Shown here piece after piece: positions 1 to 8,545 of a stretch of 54,789 nt of DNA (the first letter of the stretch is position 1; the number at the start of each line of letters is the position of its first letter). Source of the DNA: a virus; the IMG/VR virus record IMGVR_UViG_3300030114_000015, positions 1 through 54,789 of that record. One strand, written 5' to 3'. Both the position numbers and the translations under genes were made by a program. The notes below the pieces were generated by a model that saw nothing but the letters and a program-made list of their open reading frames with translations, did no database searches and was not told where the DNA came from.

Positions 1-1115
1 CTTATGAACTTCCCTACTGTTAAGTAGGTGTTAAGACTATATCATTTACCTATATCATATATAGGCAACCTATCACTTCGATTTAAAGAACTCTTATATC
101 CTTATTACGGAACGGTTCTACCACTTGGCTCTACTCTACTTGCTTCGTGTATATATTGTTAATATATACCTTATTTTCAACTAAGAATATTGTCTTAGTA
201 TATAGCTTTCGATAGTCGTTGAATAAAATAAGTTGCTTAAACTTATATTCCATATTGCGATGATATATGTTTCCATGTAACTCCGAATAATATATTTTCT
301 ACTCGTCTATGTCTCTTATTAGGTTCACAATCCAAATCCATAGCTTTACATATTTGACTTGCAACTAATCCTTGTTGTCTATATTCACATATTCTTCTTA
401 CATCATTTTCATTAAATTTAGCATTACCATTATTTACACCAATTTGACTTCTAGACCCAAGTAAATAACTATGATGTATATTTTGAGATCTACTACACCA
501 TTCTAAGTTTGCAATATCATTATCATCTTTTTTACCATTTATATGATTCACTTCTAATTCATTCATATAGAAAATTGGAAAGAATGTCATTAAAACTAAT
601 CTATGTAAACTGAACTCTTCTCTTGATTCAATATTTGTTAATAATTTTATTTTCATATATCCATCAGAATTACATTGAGGATTTAATAATCTCTGTTTTG
701 GTATTGAATAGATTCTACCTTTTGTGCTAATATTATATGTATTATATTTTATTCCAATTATATTCAAAGGTTTCCACATCTCTGGATATCTAACTATTTC
801 TATAGTAGGATTTGATATATTTATAGGAAAATAATCAAAACATCGTTGCATAAAAACATTCATATTTTTCACCTCCTTTTTATTAATTATTTTATTTAAG
901 CAAATTATTTTACTGCTGAGAATCCCTTGTCAATAACACTTAGCACTTTAGAATCTCAACTAAAGCTTTTATTTCAGCATATGTCAGGTTCATATATTGT
1001 TTCTACTTTCGTAACCATTTCTTATTATAATAATGGTTTATGAACTTTTGTGGACTTTCCAGCATTTAATAGGTTATTCGACTCTATATTACTATAGAGA
1101 AGGGACACACATTTT
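1..1115 (-). ncRNA. Group I self-splicing intron in topoisomerase gene (3' end outside window)
   Basis: Read on the minus strand, the intron starts at 1115, just after the exon T at 1116. Exon 3'-terminal GGAU can pair with intron GUCC (within 1103-1110) to give P1 with the required U-G wobble. A P7 pair is visible: GACTAT at 212-217 and ATAGTC at 35-40 (both read on minus). About 200 bases at each end match the intron at 38186-39513, which includes a complete 3' end. By comparison the last few dozen bases of this intron, and the second exon, lie beyond position 1. The intron carries an HNH endonuclease gene between its 5' half and P7. Boundaries are inferred from protein continuity and P1, not tested. 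Confidence 0.85.
243..863 (-). CDS. Intron-encoded HNH homing endonuclease (NUMOD4-HNH type)
   Basis: Likely makes the double-strand break that moves the intron into intron-less topoisomerase genes. A NUMOD4-like strand (NISTKGRIYS) is followed by an HNH core: HRLVLMTF, then EVNHINGKKDDN, then NLEWCSRSQN. A helix-turn-helix-like tail (VRRICEYRQQG) probably reads the target. The start chosen is ATG at 863, because GGAGG lies 8 bases upstream; a GTG three codons earlier would overlap that site. The first residues, MNVFMQR, carry the M-[K/N]-x-F-M-x-R motif shared with other nucleases here. About 27 residues precede the NUMOD region. Confidence 0.88.
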   Translation of the reverse strand: MNVFMQRCFDYFPINISNPTIEIVRYPEMWKPLNIIGIKYNTYNISTKGRIYSIPKQRLLNPQCNSDGYMKIKLLTNIESREEFSLHRLVLMTFFPIFYMNELEVNHINGKKDDNDIANLEWCSRSQNIHHSYLLGSRSQIGVNNGNAKFNENDVRRICEYRQQGLVASQICKAMDLDCEPNKRHRRVENILFGVTWKHISSQYGI

Positions 1116-2693
1116 ATCCGACATGATAATAATCTTAGTGTATTTAGTATCACTAGGCATAAATTTTTCACCGAATTTTCCTGTACCACCAGATATGATA
1201 TTAATAAATGCTGCAATTTCATCATTCTCTAAGAACTCTTTTCTATTTCTATCTGTCATATTAAAGATATTAGGCATCTTTCCTCTAATTGGTAACATAC
1301 CTTGTCTAGATTTACATCTTGTTGCTCTTCCTGGTCCTAAAGCTGAATCCCCTTCAACTATTATAAATTCTAGATCTTTAGTTCCTTGTGGTCTTAGGTA
1401 CTTCTTTGGAAGTCCACCACTTAAAGCATCTGTCTTATATTTAGAACCAATCTTTATCTTTTCTACTTCATCTTTAGTCCGAAGTATAGCTATATCTTTA
1501 AGATAATTACAAATCTTATTTAATTCCATAGGCTTCTCTTTACTCCAAGATTGTAATGCTTTAATTACTAAATCTTTTATGAATGTCTCAAGTTCTTCAT
1601 TAGTTATTGTTTCTTTAGCTTGTCCTCCAAAGATAGGAATCAATGCACATGCTGATACAATAGCTTTTAATCCACAACTTACATCTGAAGCTACGACTTG
1701 TAATGGTTTAGCATTAGATTTAGATTTCTTTCCTTTTAAAGAACCCGCTTTGGCTAAATAAATCTTATTCATATAATCCATAAAGAATTTTGATATACCA
1801 GCTTTAAATCCTTTAACATGTGTACCATCTGTAGTTGGAGAATAGTTAGCATAACTATGTATCTCTTCCAAAGTATCTTCACCATCATATGTAAATGCTA
1901 TATCAGCTTTACAGTTACCATCATCACCACCAATTAAAATTGGTGTAATCAATTGAGATTTAACTCTACCAAGTAAATCTGTTAGTATTCCATATTCATT
2001 AACTATAGTAGTTTCAACTTGTTTACCCATATTAGTAATACCATGAAATTCTACTATTCTACCTAATTTACCTAAGAATACTATACCTCTCATCATTGCT
2101 AATACTTCTTCACAAGTTAGATTAATTCCACCCATTATTTCTATTGAAGGATGAAATAAAACTAATGTACCTTGTTGATTATTTTTATTAGGTATCTTAT
2201 AAATTCCTTTTTTATTAACAACTGCATCTTCAAATTCTATTTTTCTTGCATCTCCTAATTGATAAGACTCTGCTGAAAATTTATCACAAAGGGCATTCGT
2301 AATTTTTCCACCTAACCCATGTTTGCCTGAGCTGTAGTCTCCTAATTCCTTCTCATAATTAGATGATGTAGATAATTCAGCATATATGTCATGCATCTTT
2401 TCAAACGGTAAACCTCTACCATCATCTTGTACCATACAATCTAAAGTTCTTTCATCAAAGAAAATCCTTATTATACTACAAGGAGATTTACCTCTTGTTG
2501 CTCTCATAACTTCATCAAAAGCATTTTGAAAAACTTCCCGTATCATATTTAAATAACCAGAATTTCCTTTTGAACCAATATACATTCCTATATTGACTCT
2601 TATATTATCAGGGAATAACTTTGTTATAATCTCATTACCGTATCCTCTAATATTTTCTTCCATTGTCTTATCCATTTTTTTCAGCATAGCCAA
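1116..2693 (-). CDS. Type II topoisomerase ATPase/TOPRIM subunit (GyrB/ParE/T4 gp39-like), exon 1
   Basis: ATPase and TOPRIM half of a DNA gyrase or topo IV type enzyme that manages supercoiling of phage DNA. The GHKL ATPase motifs are clear: REVFQNAFDE (about residues 52-61), DDGRGLP (90-96) and GKHGLGGK (123-130). The TOPRIM EGDSA motif follows near 460. Exon 1 is exactly 526 codons and ends at KIIIMSD, where GyrB family members continue as AD-VDG, so the intron sits inside the TOPRIM metal-binding DxD motif. Unspliced, the frame stops soon after entering the intron. The start is TTG at 2693 with AAGGAAG 8 bases upstream; ATG at 2687 is an alternative. A weak AACT-N6-TG element lies at 2723-2734. 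Exon 2 is outside the window. Confidence 0.9.
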
Positions 2694-2745
2694 TTACATC
2701 ACTTCCTTCAATTATTTTTTGTCATTATATAGTTTATAATGAAGG

Positions 2746-2782
2746 TAAAAAATAATGATGGAGAACGAACCCCATCATTATA
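2746..2782 (-). terminator. Rho-independent terminator after the Q/M-rich protein gene
   Basis: On the minus strand an 8-bp stem (AATGATGG/CCATCATT) with a 10-base loop is followed by ATTTTTT. It lies just past the stop codon at 2802 and separates this gene from the topoisomerase gene. Confidence 0.8.
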
Positions 2783-2801
2783 TTTATTTAAAAATATTAT
2801 A

Positions 2802-3623
2802 CTACATACTCATTACTTTAGTTACTTGTACAGTATTACTTACACTAGTTTCAGTTTGTCCTTGACCATTACCCATATTATTCATCATACCTGTTGTTCC
2901 TGGAGCATAACCACCAGCACCTGGAGTGAAGTTTCCTGGATCTTGGTTTTGTACCATTGGATTGCCACCCATCATATTATTTCCAGCATACATATTACTC
3001 ATTGCTAGATTTGGGTCGTATCCATATTGTTGTTGTTGCATTTGTTGTTGCATCATTTGTTGTTGCATCATCATTTGTTGTTGTTGCATTGGATTAAATC
3101 CACCTGTCATTATGTTATTCCACATGTTAAATGAGTTATTTCCATTGCTTGTATTTACTTGTCTAGCTTCTTCATATTGTCTCCAACATTGCATAGACAT
3201 TTGAAGACCAGCAGGAGCTTTCTTTAATAATGGTATAATTGGGAAGTATTCTCTAGCAGTTTCTGGTGGGATATCAATCCACCATGTTTTCATTGTTTGT
3301 AATCCTGATATAACAATACCTACGGCTGATTTAAATAATTCTAAATCCTCTAATAAATCCCATTCTTCTTGACATATGTTACATTTAACTCTAGTTCCAC
3401 CTAATAAAGTTATATCTGGCATTTTAGTTGTATTACTTTTATGTGTACAAATACCTGTAAGCACTTCCATTTGATCTAGTTTAAAACTTAGATTAGATCT
3501 ATTTTGATTCTTTAACATTGCTTCTTCTTCAGCAGTTAATGCTTGATGCATTTCTATTTTCTTTTGTGGTGCATAATAAGTTCCACCCATTCCGAATTGA
3601 TTTCCTTGTTGTCCATTATACAT
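2802..3623 (-). CDS. Q/M-rich low-complexity protein with zinc-finger-like cysteines
   Basis: I do not recognise a named family. The first 150 residues look folded and include a Cys/His set (ICTHK, then KCNICQ about 23 residues on) that could bind zinc. The last 110 residues are low-complexity: runs of Q and M followed by N/G/M-rich sequence, resembling a disordered or prion-like tail. The start is ATG at 3623, with TTAGGAGG 7 bases upstream; the longer frame to 3665 would begin inside the promoter. A TATATTAT-type promoter at 3662-3690 suggests early expression, and a terminator follows, so it is a single-gene unit. A nucleic-acid-binding or condensate-forming role is only a guess. Confidence 0.75.
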   Translation of the reverse strand: MYNGQQGNQFGMGGTYYAPQKKIEMHQALTAEEEAMLKNQNRSNLSFKLDQMEVLTGICTHKSNTTKMPDITLLGGTRVKCNICQEEWDLLEDLELFKSAVGIVISGLQTMKTWWIDIPPETAREYFPIIPLLKKAPAGLQMSMQCWRQYEEARQVNTSNGNNSFNMWNNIMTGGFNPMQQQQMMMQQQMMQQQMQQQQYGYDPNLAMSNMYAGNNMMGGNPMVQNQDPGNFTPGAGGYAPGTTGMMNNMGNGQGQTETSVSNTVQVTKVMSM

Positions 3624-3661
3624 ATTTATTCCTCCTAAATTTGTTTTTTGGTTATGTATTT

Positions 3662-3690
3662 TCATTATTATAATATATAGTTATAAATAG
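3662..3690 (-). promoter_or_regulatory. Early-type promoter (TATATTAT core)
   Basis: On minus the core TATATTAT lies at 3670-3677, flanked by TTATAAC upstream and AATAATG downstream. It is 47 bases before the ATG at 3623. It matches five other sites in this window and, as I recall, the early promoter of AR9-type phages. Confidence 0.65.
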
Positions 3691-3706
3691 TTTTAGTTTT
3701 AATTTT

Positions 3707-4204
3707 TTAGTGTCTTATTTTATTTATTGATAAAGTATCTTTACTTGTTAATATCTCACCATCATCATTCGTAGGTATACGTTCTTTATCAATATATGAT
3801 CGGTCTTTGTCATTAACATCTTCATATGGTTTATTACCATATCCATCAACGAATGCAAATCGACTTTTAAAGTAATTAACTAATTCTAATCTTTTATCTT
3901 CATCGATAACGTTAATTTCTTTTAATTTATCTAATAAAACAGACAGTTCTTTTCCACCACCATAATTATTCATGAATTGAACTTGATCGTACATTAATGA
4001 TTCGAATTGAAATAGATTCTGAACTCCAAAGTTAGACCCATCAGTATTAACTGCAATAGAATGAATCATTCTACTATCCTCATCGAATATTAATCTACGA
4101 CCTTCTGCATTTTTAAAAACCTTAACATTATCTGATATGACGATTAATTCCTCATCACCAAATGTATCTCTGTATAATTTAATTAGATCATCTATACTTG
4201 CCAT
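3707..4204 (-). CDS. Hypothetical protein, 165 aa
   Basis: Not recognised. The protein is acidic and soluble with a helical N-terminus (MASIDDLIKLYRD) and no membrane segment. The start is ATG at 4204 because AGGAGG lies 9 bases upstream; the frame is open to 4228 but that would include the ribosome site. It is the last gene of a probable early unit 5082-3707 driven by the promoter near 5130. The neighbouring genes do not indicate a function. Confidence 0.7.
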   Translation of the reverse strand: MASIDDLIKLYRDTFGDEELIVISDNVKVFKNAEGRRLIFDEDSRMIHSIAVNTDGSNFGVQNLFQFESLMYDQVQFMNNYGGGKELSVLLDKLKEINVIDEDKRLELVNYFKSRFAFVDGYGNKPYEDVNDKDRSYIDKERIPTNDDGEILTSKDTLSINKIRH

Positions 4205-4258
4205 AAAAATTAAACCTCCTATAAACATAAATTTATTCTTATGTTTAGGGTTTAAATT

Positions 4259-4705
4259 TTACAATGCATTTCCTAATGTCCTATTTGTTGTTAGAATACT
4301 TGCTAGACTCTTTATATAATTAATATTCCCAGTATCCCTTAACATACATAAATGTTGATGTACAATTGAATAAACATCACATTTCTCTCTATACATTTTT
4401 AAGATGGTTAGAAAATAAGGATCTACACCTCCATTCAGATATGTCATAGAATCTACATAATACCCTAATCCTATTGCACTTGCTTTATTTAGTAAAATTT
4501 CCTCATTCGCAACATTAATACAACTTTCTAAGAATTGTTTTTCTAGAAAGAAGTGTCCGTACATTTCTAAATCTATTTGTCTTCTTGCTAATTGTCTAAA
4601 TATAGCTGGAGCTTCTCTTTGAAAATCTTTTGAATTCTTTAACATTAAAAATTCTTCACCCATTCTTTGTATATTCTGAGTGAAATAATTATAATCATTA
4701 GCCAT
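4259..4705 (-). CDS. Hypothetical helical protein, 148 aa
   Basis: Not recognised. The sequence is almost entirely predicted helix (for example FRQLARRQIDLEMYGHFF) with several buried-looking aromatic residues and no membrane span. The ATG at 4705 follows GGAGAAT in the tail of the upstream gene, whose stop is only 5 bases away, so the two are probably translationally coupled. It is the middle gene of the early unit 5082-3707. Confidence 0.72.
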   Translation of the reverse strand: MANDYNYFTQNIQRMGEEFLMLKNSKDFQREAPAIFRQLARRQIDLEMYGHFFLEKQFLESCINVANEEILLNKASAIGLGYYVDSMTYLNGGVDPYFLTILKMYREKCDVYSIVHQHLCMLRDTGNINYIKSLASILTTNRTLGNAL

Positions 4706-4710
4706 TAATA

Positions 4711-5082
4711 TTATTCTCCTTTCTCATCTTCATCTGGAGTATAGTATTCGTCGATATTAAACGTTGGATCATTCATGAACTGTGATATGTATTTCATGAA
4801 TTGATAGGCATTTTTAGCATCTTCATATGTCGTTCCTCCTACAACTACTTTCGTTGATTCTAAATCTATACAACTTATCATTCCTTTGATAAAATTATAT
4901 GCTTCTTCTCTTCCTACAGCAACATGCCAGCTTTTTTCTTCTTCTTTTGATACTGGTTCTGTCGCAAAGTATAGTATCATATAAGATTTCTCTTTTTTGT
5001 TGAGTAAAGCATCTGGGTTGATTAACCCCTCTTTTAATAAATCCTCATTAATTATTTCGTCTCTCTTCATAAAATTGTTCAT
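4711..5082 (-). CDS. Small early protein with the MNNFMKR N-terminal motif
   Basis: Function unknown, 123 aa, with an acidic C-terminus (DEDEKGE). The start is ATG at 5082, preceded by GAAAGGTAG; an upstream in-frame TTG overlaps that site. The first seven residues fit M-[K/N]-x-F-M-x-R, otherwise found here on homing endonucleases and the SbcD-like nuclease. It is the first gene behind the early-type promoter at 5126-5133. The middle part (YMILYFATEP, then WHVAVGREEAYNFI) could be a small alpha/beta fold. Confidence 0.72.
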   Translation of the reverse strand: MNNFMKRDEIINEDLLKEGLINPDALLNKKEKSYMILYFATEPVSKEEEKSWHVAVGREEAYNFIKGMISCIDLESTKVVVGGTTYEDAKNAYQFMKYISQFMNDPTFNIDEYYTPDEDEKGE

Positions 5083-5117
5083 TAAAACACTACCTTTCAA
5101 AATATATTATTATTTAT

Positions 5118-5146
5118 TCAGTTATATAATATATAATTATAAATAT
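5118..5146 (-). promoter_or_regulatory. Early-type promoter (TATATTAT core)
   Basis: On minus the core TATATTAT at 5126-5133 is preceded by TTTATAAT and lies 44 bases before the ATG at 5082. Sequence and spacing match the element upstream of 3623. Confidence 0.65.
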
Positions 5147-5153
5147 TTTTAGT

Positions 5154-5924
5154 TTATAACATACTCTTTATATATTTAAGAACCATGTCTTTAACTATTT
5201 TATTTAATTTATCTTCTGTTTCTTGTACATAATCATATTGTTTATATTTAGATTCAAACTTTTCAGCTTTCCTAAATTCATCTGATAGTAGTTTAGGTAT
5301 ATTAATACTAGAGAATGAATATCTATTTTCGTCATATTCTCCTGTTTTTATATACATGATTAAATCTTTAGGATTGTTTTCAAACCATAACGCTTTTTTA
5401 AAATCAGTAAAATCGTTCAAAGCATATTTCTGAAGTGTTCTTAATAATCTCAAACAATGTGATGCTGATTTCATATTACCCTTTTTGATATATTCATCTT
5501 GAAATAATCTAGCATTATTATATAATGAAGTGTATAAGAATGACAAATTAAATCTGGCTATCTCATCTTTCATATTATATATTTCTTCTATTTCTTTAGT
5601 AAACATTTCATGTATACTCAAATCAACAGTAAATAACATTTCCATAAAATTACAATTAGATTTACATAATAAATCTGGTAATCTTCTAATATCATATACA
5701 GAAAAATCATTATTATTGAATTCAATATTATATGATTTTGTGAATATTTTATGATTATAGATATCATCTATGTTGGGCATTATAAATATTTTTGAATCTC
5801 TATCTGAATTTTTAGTATTAAGGTTATAATTATGAGAACCTGTTAGTGCACACAATATTGCTAATCTATTATTAATATCTGTCCTCATTTCCTCTTCATT
5901 TTTACAATTAAATCTCTTTGGCAT
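5154..5924 (-). CDS. Predicted nucleotidyltransferase (RlaP/PF10127-like)
   Basis: A minimal nucleotidyltransferase of the DNA polymerase beta superfamily, probably adding nucleotides to an RNA or protein end. The hallmark is GSHNYNLNT followed by SDRD at about residues 29-43: a GS signature and the paired acidic residues that hold metal. The rest is mainly helical, as in the RlaP group often found in large phages near RNA-repair genes. The ATG at 5924 is preceded by GGGGGA. It lies 42 bases downstream of the helicase gene on the same strand and may share its transcript. The substrate is unknown. Confidence 0.72.
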   Translation of the reverse strand: MPKRFNCKNEEEMRTDINNRLAILCALTGSHNYNLNTKNSDRDSKIFIMPNIDDIYNHKIFTKSYNIEFNNNDFSVYDIRRLPDLLCKSNCNFMEMLFTVDLSIHEMFTKEIEEIYNMKDEIARFNLSFLYTSLYNNARLFQDEYIKKGNMKSASHCLRLLRTLQKYALNDFTDFKKALWFENNPKDLIMYIKTGEYDENRYSFSSINIPKLLSDEFRKAEKFESKYKQYDYVQETEDKLNKIVKDMVLKYIKSML

Positions 5925-5965
5925 TCTAATCCCCCATTTTTAATTTATTAATAGAGATAGAGATT

Positions 5966-7201
5966 TTAACCTCTATCCCAACTTCCACAATTGTATAATC
6001 TAATTTTTCTTTTTATATATATCATACCTTGCCGAAATCTACTAATTCCTACATAATTAAGTCTATCATTTAATTCTGGTGACATATATTCTTCGATATA
6101 AATACCGTTAGCAAGTGAAGCACCTTGTGCAAGATGACATGTACTTGCATAAGAGAATTCAAATTTTTCACCAAGACTATATTTATCTTGTTTAATTTTT
6201 TCTTTTTCACTATAAGGAGCCATAAAATATTTATAATCGCATCTTAGATCACTAAATATTCCTGGAAATAATAATGGTTGAAAATCTATTTTAAAAGTAT
6301 TATTATCATAATTATCTACTCCAGGATTATTCATTACGGTTCCTATCAACCCATTTGCTAAATTAATTCCATCTATTACAGTTTTATAATTATTCTTTCT
6401 ACATACTACTCTTTCTCCTCTTAATGGTAATTCACTATTACAAGTACCTTTTATTTCTCTAACTCTTTTATTAATTTCATCTCTTTTTTTATTAGTTCCA
6501 CATATTACTATATCAGATCTCATAATCATTGTATCAGTCAAGTCATCTTCATCTGTTACATAACAATCTCCATAATATCCATAGTTTATAGGTAAACCTC
6601 TTCTGGCTCTTCTTGCGAGATATAATATATTTGAGTTAGTACCTTGTCTCATAGGTTCAGTTAAATGATGTACTACACCATCTGTTAAAAATGCAGGTTT
6701 CTCAAATAATGGAGGTAATTGGAAAAGATCTCCTGAAGCTATAACTTTTATTCCATGTTTCATAATATCTTTTCTCATTGACATAGGTACAGTTGGAGCT
6801 TCATCTATTATCATTAAATCAATATTATCAAAATTACTTTTTATTTTAGGTGTAAATCCTGTAGTGGTCTTGGGTCTATTATAATATGTATTGTAAATTA
6901 TTTGATTTGTCTGTTTATCTGTCATATATGTATCTACTGGATGATATAATCCTGAATGTAATGTTTTAGCATTAGGGAAACCACTTAGTTTTAAAATAAC
7001 TGCGGCTGCTCCAGTATATGACATGGCTAATATGCGTTCTAAAGGTATTCTATTTCTAGCTATTATATGTTTTAATACCGTGGATTTACCTGTCCCTGCT
7101 TCACCATCTATCTGAAATAATTGTTGATATGGGTCTGCAAAGAATTTCATTGATTCATCTACCGTAAATCCTTGACCTCTATTTAATATTTCATTATACA
7201 A
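5966..7201 (-). CDS. SF1B DNA helicase (Dda/RecD2-like)
   Basis: ATP-driven 5'-3' DNA helicase, likely for phage replication or recombination. Motif I is GEAGTGKST (residues 33-41). Motif II is IIDEA, motif III is GDLFQLPPL, and the C-terminal UvrD_C_2 block shows YASTCHLAQGAS and VGISRFRQGM. At 411 aa it is about the size of T4 Dda (439 aa), so it lacks the long N-terminal region of RecD2. The start lies 16 bases after the stop of the 150-aa gene upstream, and the nucleotidyltransferase follows, suggesting one transcript. Confidence 0.87.
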   Translation of the reverse strand: MYNEILNRGQGFTVDESMKFFADPYQQLFQIDGEAGTGKSTVLKHIIARNRIPLERILAMSYTGAAAVILKLSGFPNAKTLHSGLYHPVDTYMTDKQTNQIIYNTYYNRPKTTTGFTPKIKSNFDNIDLMIIDEAPTVPMSMRKDIMKHGIKVIASGDLFQLPPLFEKPAFLTDGVVHHLTEPMRQGTNSNILYLARRARRGLPINYGYYGDCYVTDEDDLTDTMIMRSDIVICGTNKKRDEINKRVREIKGTCNSELPLRGERVVCRKNNYKTVIDGINLANGLIGTVMNNPGVDNYDNNTFKIDFQPLLFPGIFSDLRCDYKYFMAPYSEKEKIKQDKYSLGEKFEFSYASTCHLAQGASLANGIYIEEYMSPELNDRLNYVGISRFRQGMIYIKRKIRLYNCGSWDRG

Positions 7202-7216
7202 TTATATCAGTCCTTT

Positions 7217-7669
7217 TTAGTTATTATCTAAATGAGTTACAACCATTACATTTATTAACATTATTTGAATATAACCTATGTTTATATTAGTATAAAAATC
7301 CGTTACCATTTGTCCCTTGGTACTATCATTCTCATCTATAAAATTAACACATAATTTATTCTTATAAGAGTTATTATCTCTCATAACTTTAGTGGATAAT
7401 ATCTTTATACCCTCATTTTCATAATGGTCTACAACATATTGATTATATAGATTTTGTATAAGTTCTGAATTATTTATAGGATCAAACCATATTTCTTTTT
7501 TACCATCTATAATGAATCTATCTTCATATGAAAATCTAATATCCTTTCCATTAAATTTAATAGATTCTCCAGATTGTAATATTATATAATTTTCATTTGA
7601 TATTGCTAATCCTAATTCATTTAATAATTCATATATTACTTCATTTATATCAATTTTTTCTTTTACCAT
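7217..7669 (-). CDS. Hypothetical protein, 150 aa
   Basis: Not recognised. Mixed alpha/beta composition, mildly acidic, no membrane segment. The ATG at 7669 has GAAGGAAT upstream. It is divergent from the plus-strand baseplate-like gene at 7746 and heads the minus-strand set with the Dda-like helicase and the nucleotidyltransferase. No clear promoter motif of either class was found for it in the 76-base divergent gap. Confidence 0.7.
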   Translation of the reverse strand: MVKEKIDINEVIYELLNELGLAISNENYIILQSGESIKFNGKDIRFSYEDRFIIDGKKEIWFDPINNSELIQNLYNQYVVDHYENEGIKILSTKVMRDNNSYKNKLCVNFIDENDSTKGQMVTDFYTNINIGYIQIMLINVMVVTHLDNN

Positions 7670-7707
7670 TTCTAATTCCTTCTTTCTTTATATTTTTTAT
7701 GAATTTG

Positions 7708-7719
7708 AACATTTTAATA
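7708..7719 (+). promoter_or_regulatory. Late-type promoter AACA-N6-TA
   Basis: AACA at 7708-7711, six bases, then TA at 7718-7719, which lies 27 bases before the ATG at 7746. It is extended by TTG before AACA, like several other sites here. Confidence 0.6.
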
Positions 7720-7745
7720 ATAATAAGTTTAAGGTGGTGTAAATT

Positions 7746-8099
7746 ATGGAAAATAGTGACATGAAAAATACTAGTATTGAAATATGTATTGCTCTTGAAG
7801 ATTTTGTCTATGGGAATGAAGTTAAGATATCTATACCTTCCATGCAACCCTTTACAGACAAGCAAAAAATCACAGAAACAAAAAATAAAATAAATGTGTC
7901 CAATATTATGAATAAAACATTAAAAGGTTTTAACGTGCGAGATAAGTACTGTAAGAGTACAAATTACATATCTGTCTTAATTCCTCAAGAATTATATAGA
8001 CATAAAGATTCATCTTATAAAGGTCTGAAAGGTGAAACTTTTGCCATTACATTCTTAGGTGGAAATATAGATAAACCATTAATATTAAGGAGGATATAA
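7746..8099 (+). CDS. Small baseplate/spike-like protein (possible OB-fold)
   Basis: 117 aa. The last third (KGETFAITFLGGNIDKPLIL) resembles the closing strand of OB-fold domains in phage hub or spike proteins, where G-x-x-F-x-V-x-F-x-G-G-D-x-x-K-P precedes the end of the domain. That supports a virion role, but the match is by eye and only moderate. The ATG follows AAGGTGG. A late-type promoter lies directly upstream. The next gene, at 8104, also looks like a baseplate component and starts 5 bases after this stop. Confidence 0.62.
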   Translation: MENSDMKNTSIEICIALEDFVYGNEVKISIPSMQPFTDKQKITETKNKINVSNIMNKTLKGFNVRDKYCKSTNYISVLIPQELYRHKDSSYKGLKGETFAITFLGGNIDKPLILRRI

Positions 8100-8103
8100 T
8101 TAT

Positions 8104-8517
8104 ATGAGTAACCCAGATATAACATACACTCTCAATGAATTTATAAATTCTAAACCTACTTCTGAAATTACTTACGACTTATTATCAATATATCAATTAA
8201 TAGGAGATACTTATCTTATAACACATAATGTATTATGTGACTATAAAAAAGAAATATTCTCTTTATCTAAAATGGTAATACTAGATGAAGAACAATATAT
8301 AAAATATGAACAATCACCTGCTATATTAGCTCATGATATATATGGTTCTACTGAACTAGATTATATTATTCTATTTTTAAATAATATATGTGATATGAAA
8401 GATTTCAATAAGAAAAAAATAAGAATGATGCATGCTGATGTTTTAGCAGAAATGTTATCAGATATATATAAAAATAATCAAACTATTCTAACTAAATTAA
8501 GAAACAAAATATCATAA
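8104..8517 (+). CDS. Baseplate wedge-like protein (T4 gp53-type motif)
   Basis: 137 aa. The segment AHDIYGSTELDYIILFLNNI resembles the S-x-x-L-A-x-x-x-Y-G-S-x-D-L-W-W-I-I-L-x-x-N block of T4 gp53-type baseplate wedge proteins, which are of similar size. I therefore infer a wedge component of a contractile tail. The neighbour at 7746 also looks baseplate-like and the pair sits behind a late-type promoter. The start ATG follows AAGGAGG at the end of the upstream gene. The family call rests on one motif. Confidence 0.62.
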   Translation: MSNPDITYTLNEFINSKPTSEITYDLLSIYQLIGDTYLITHNVLCDYKKEIFSLSKMVILDEEQYIKYEQSPAILAHDIYGSTELDYIILFLNNICDMKDFNKKKIRMMHADVLAEMLSDIYKNNQTILTKLRNKIS

Positions 8518-8545
8518 AAAAGAGTACCTCTATGCAGGTACTCTT
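8514..8545 (-). terminator. Strong hairpin terminator at the end of the DnaB-like helicase gene
   Basis: On minus a 10-bp perfect stem (AAGAGTACCT/AGGTACTCTT) with a 6-base loop is followed by a T run. The 5' arm lies inside the last codons of the helicase gene. The same hairpin may also end the plus-strand transcript from 7746-8517. Confidence 0.88.

Noticed and set aside
1033-1761. Plus-strand frames opposite the topoisomerase exon
   Set aside because: The minus strand encodes conserved ATPase/TOPRIM motifs; the plus frames show no family and no initiation site.
2739-3204. Plus-strand frames rich in Cys, Ile and His opposite the Q/M-rich gene
   Set aside because: Their composition is the antisense image of CAA/ATG repeats. 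No ribosome site, and they overlap a clear minus-strand gene.
5530-5754. Plus-strand frame opposite the nucleotidyltransferase
   Set aside because: Low-complexity AT-rich shadow without ribosome site; the minus strand has GS...DxD motifs.
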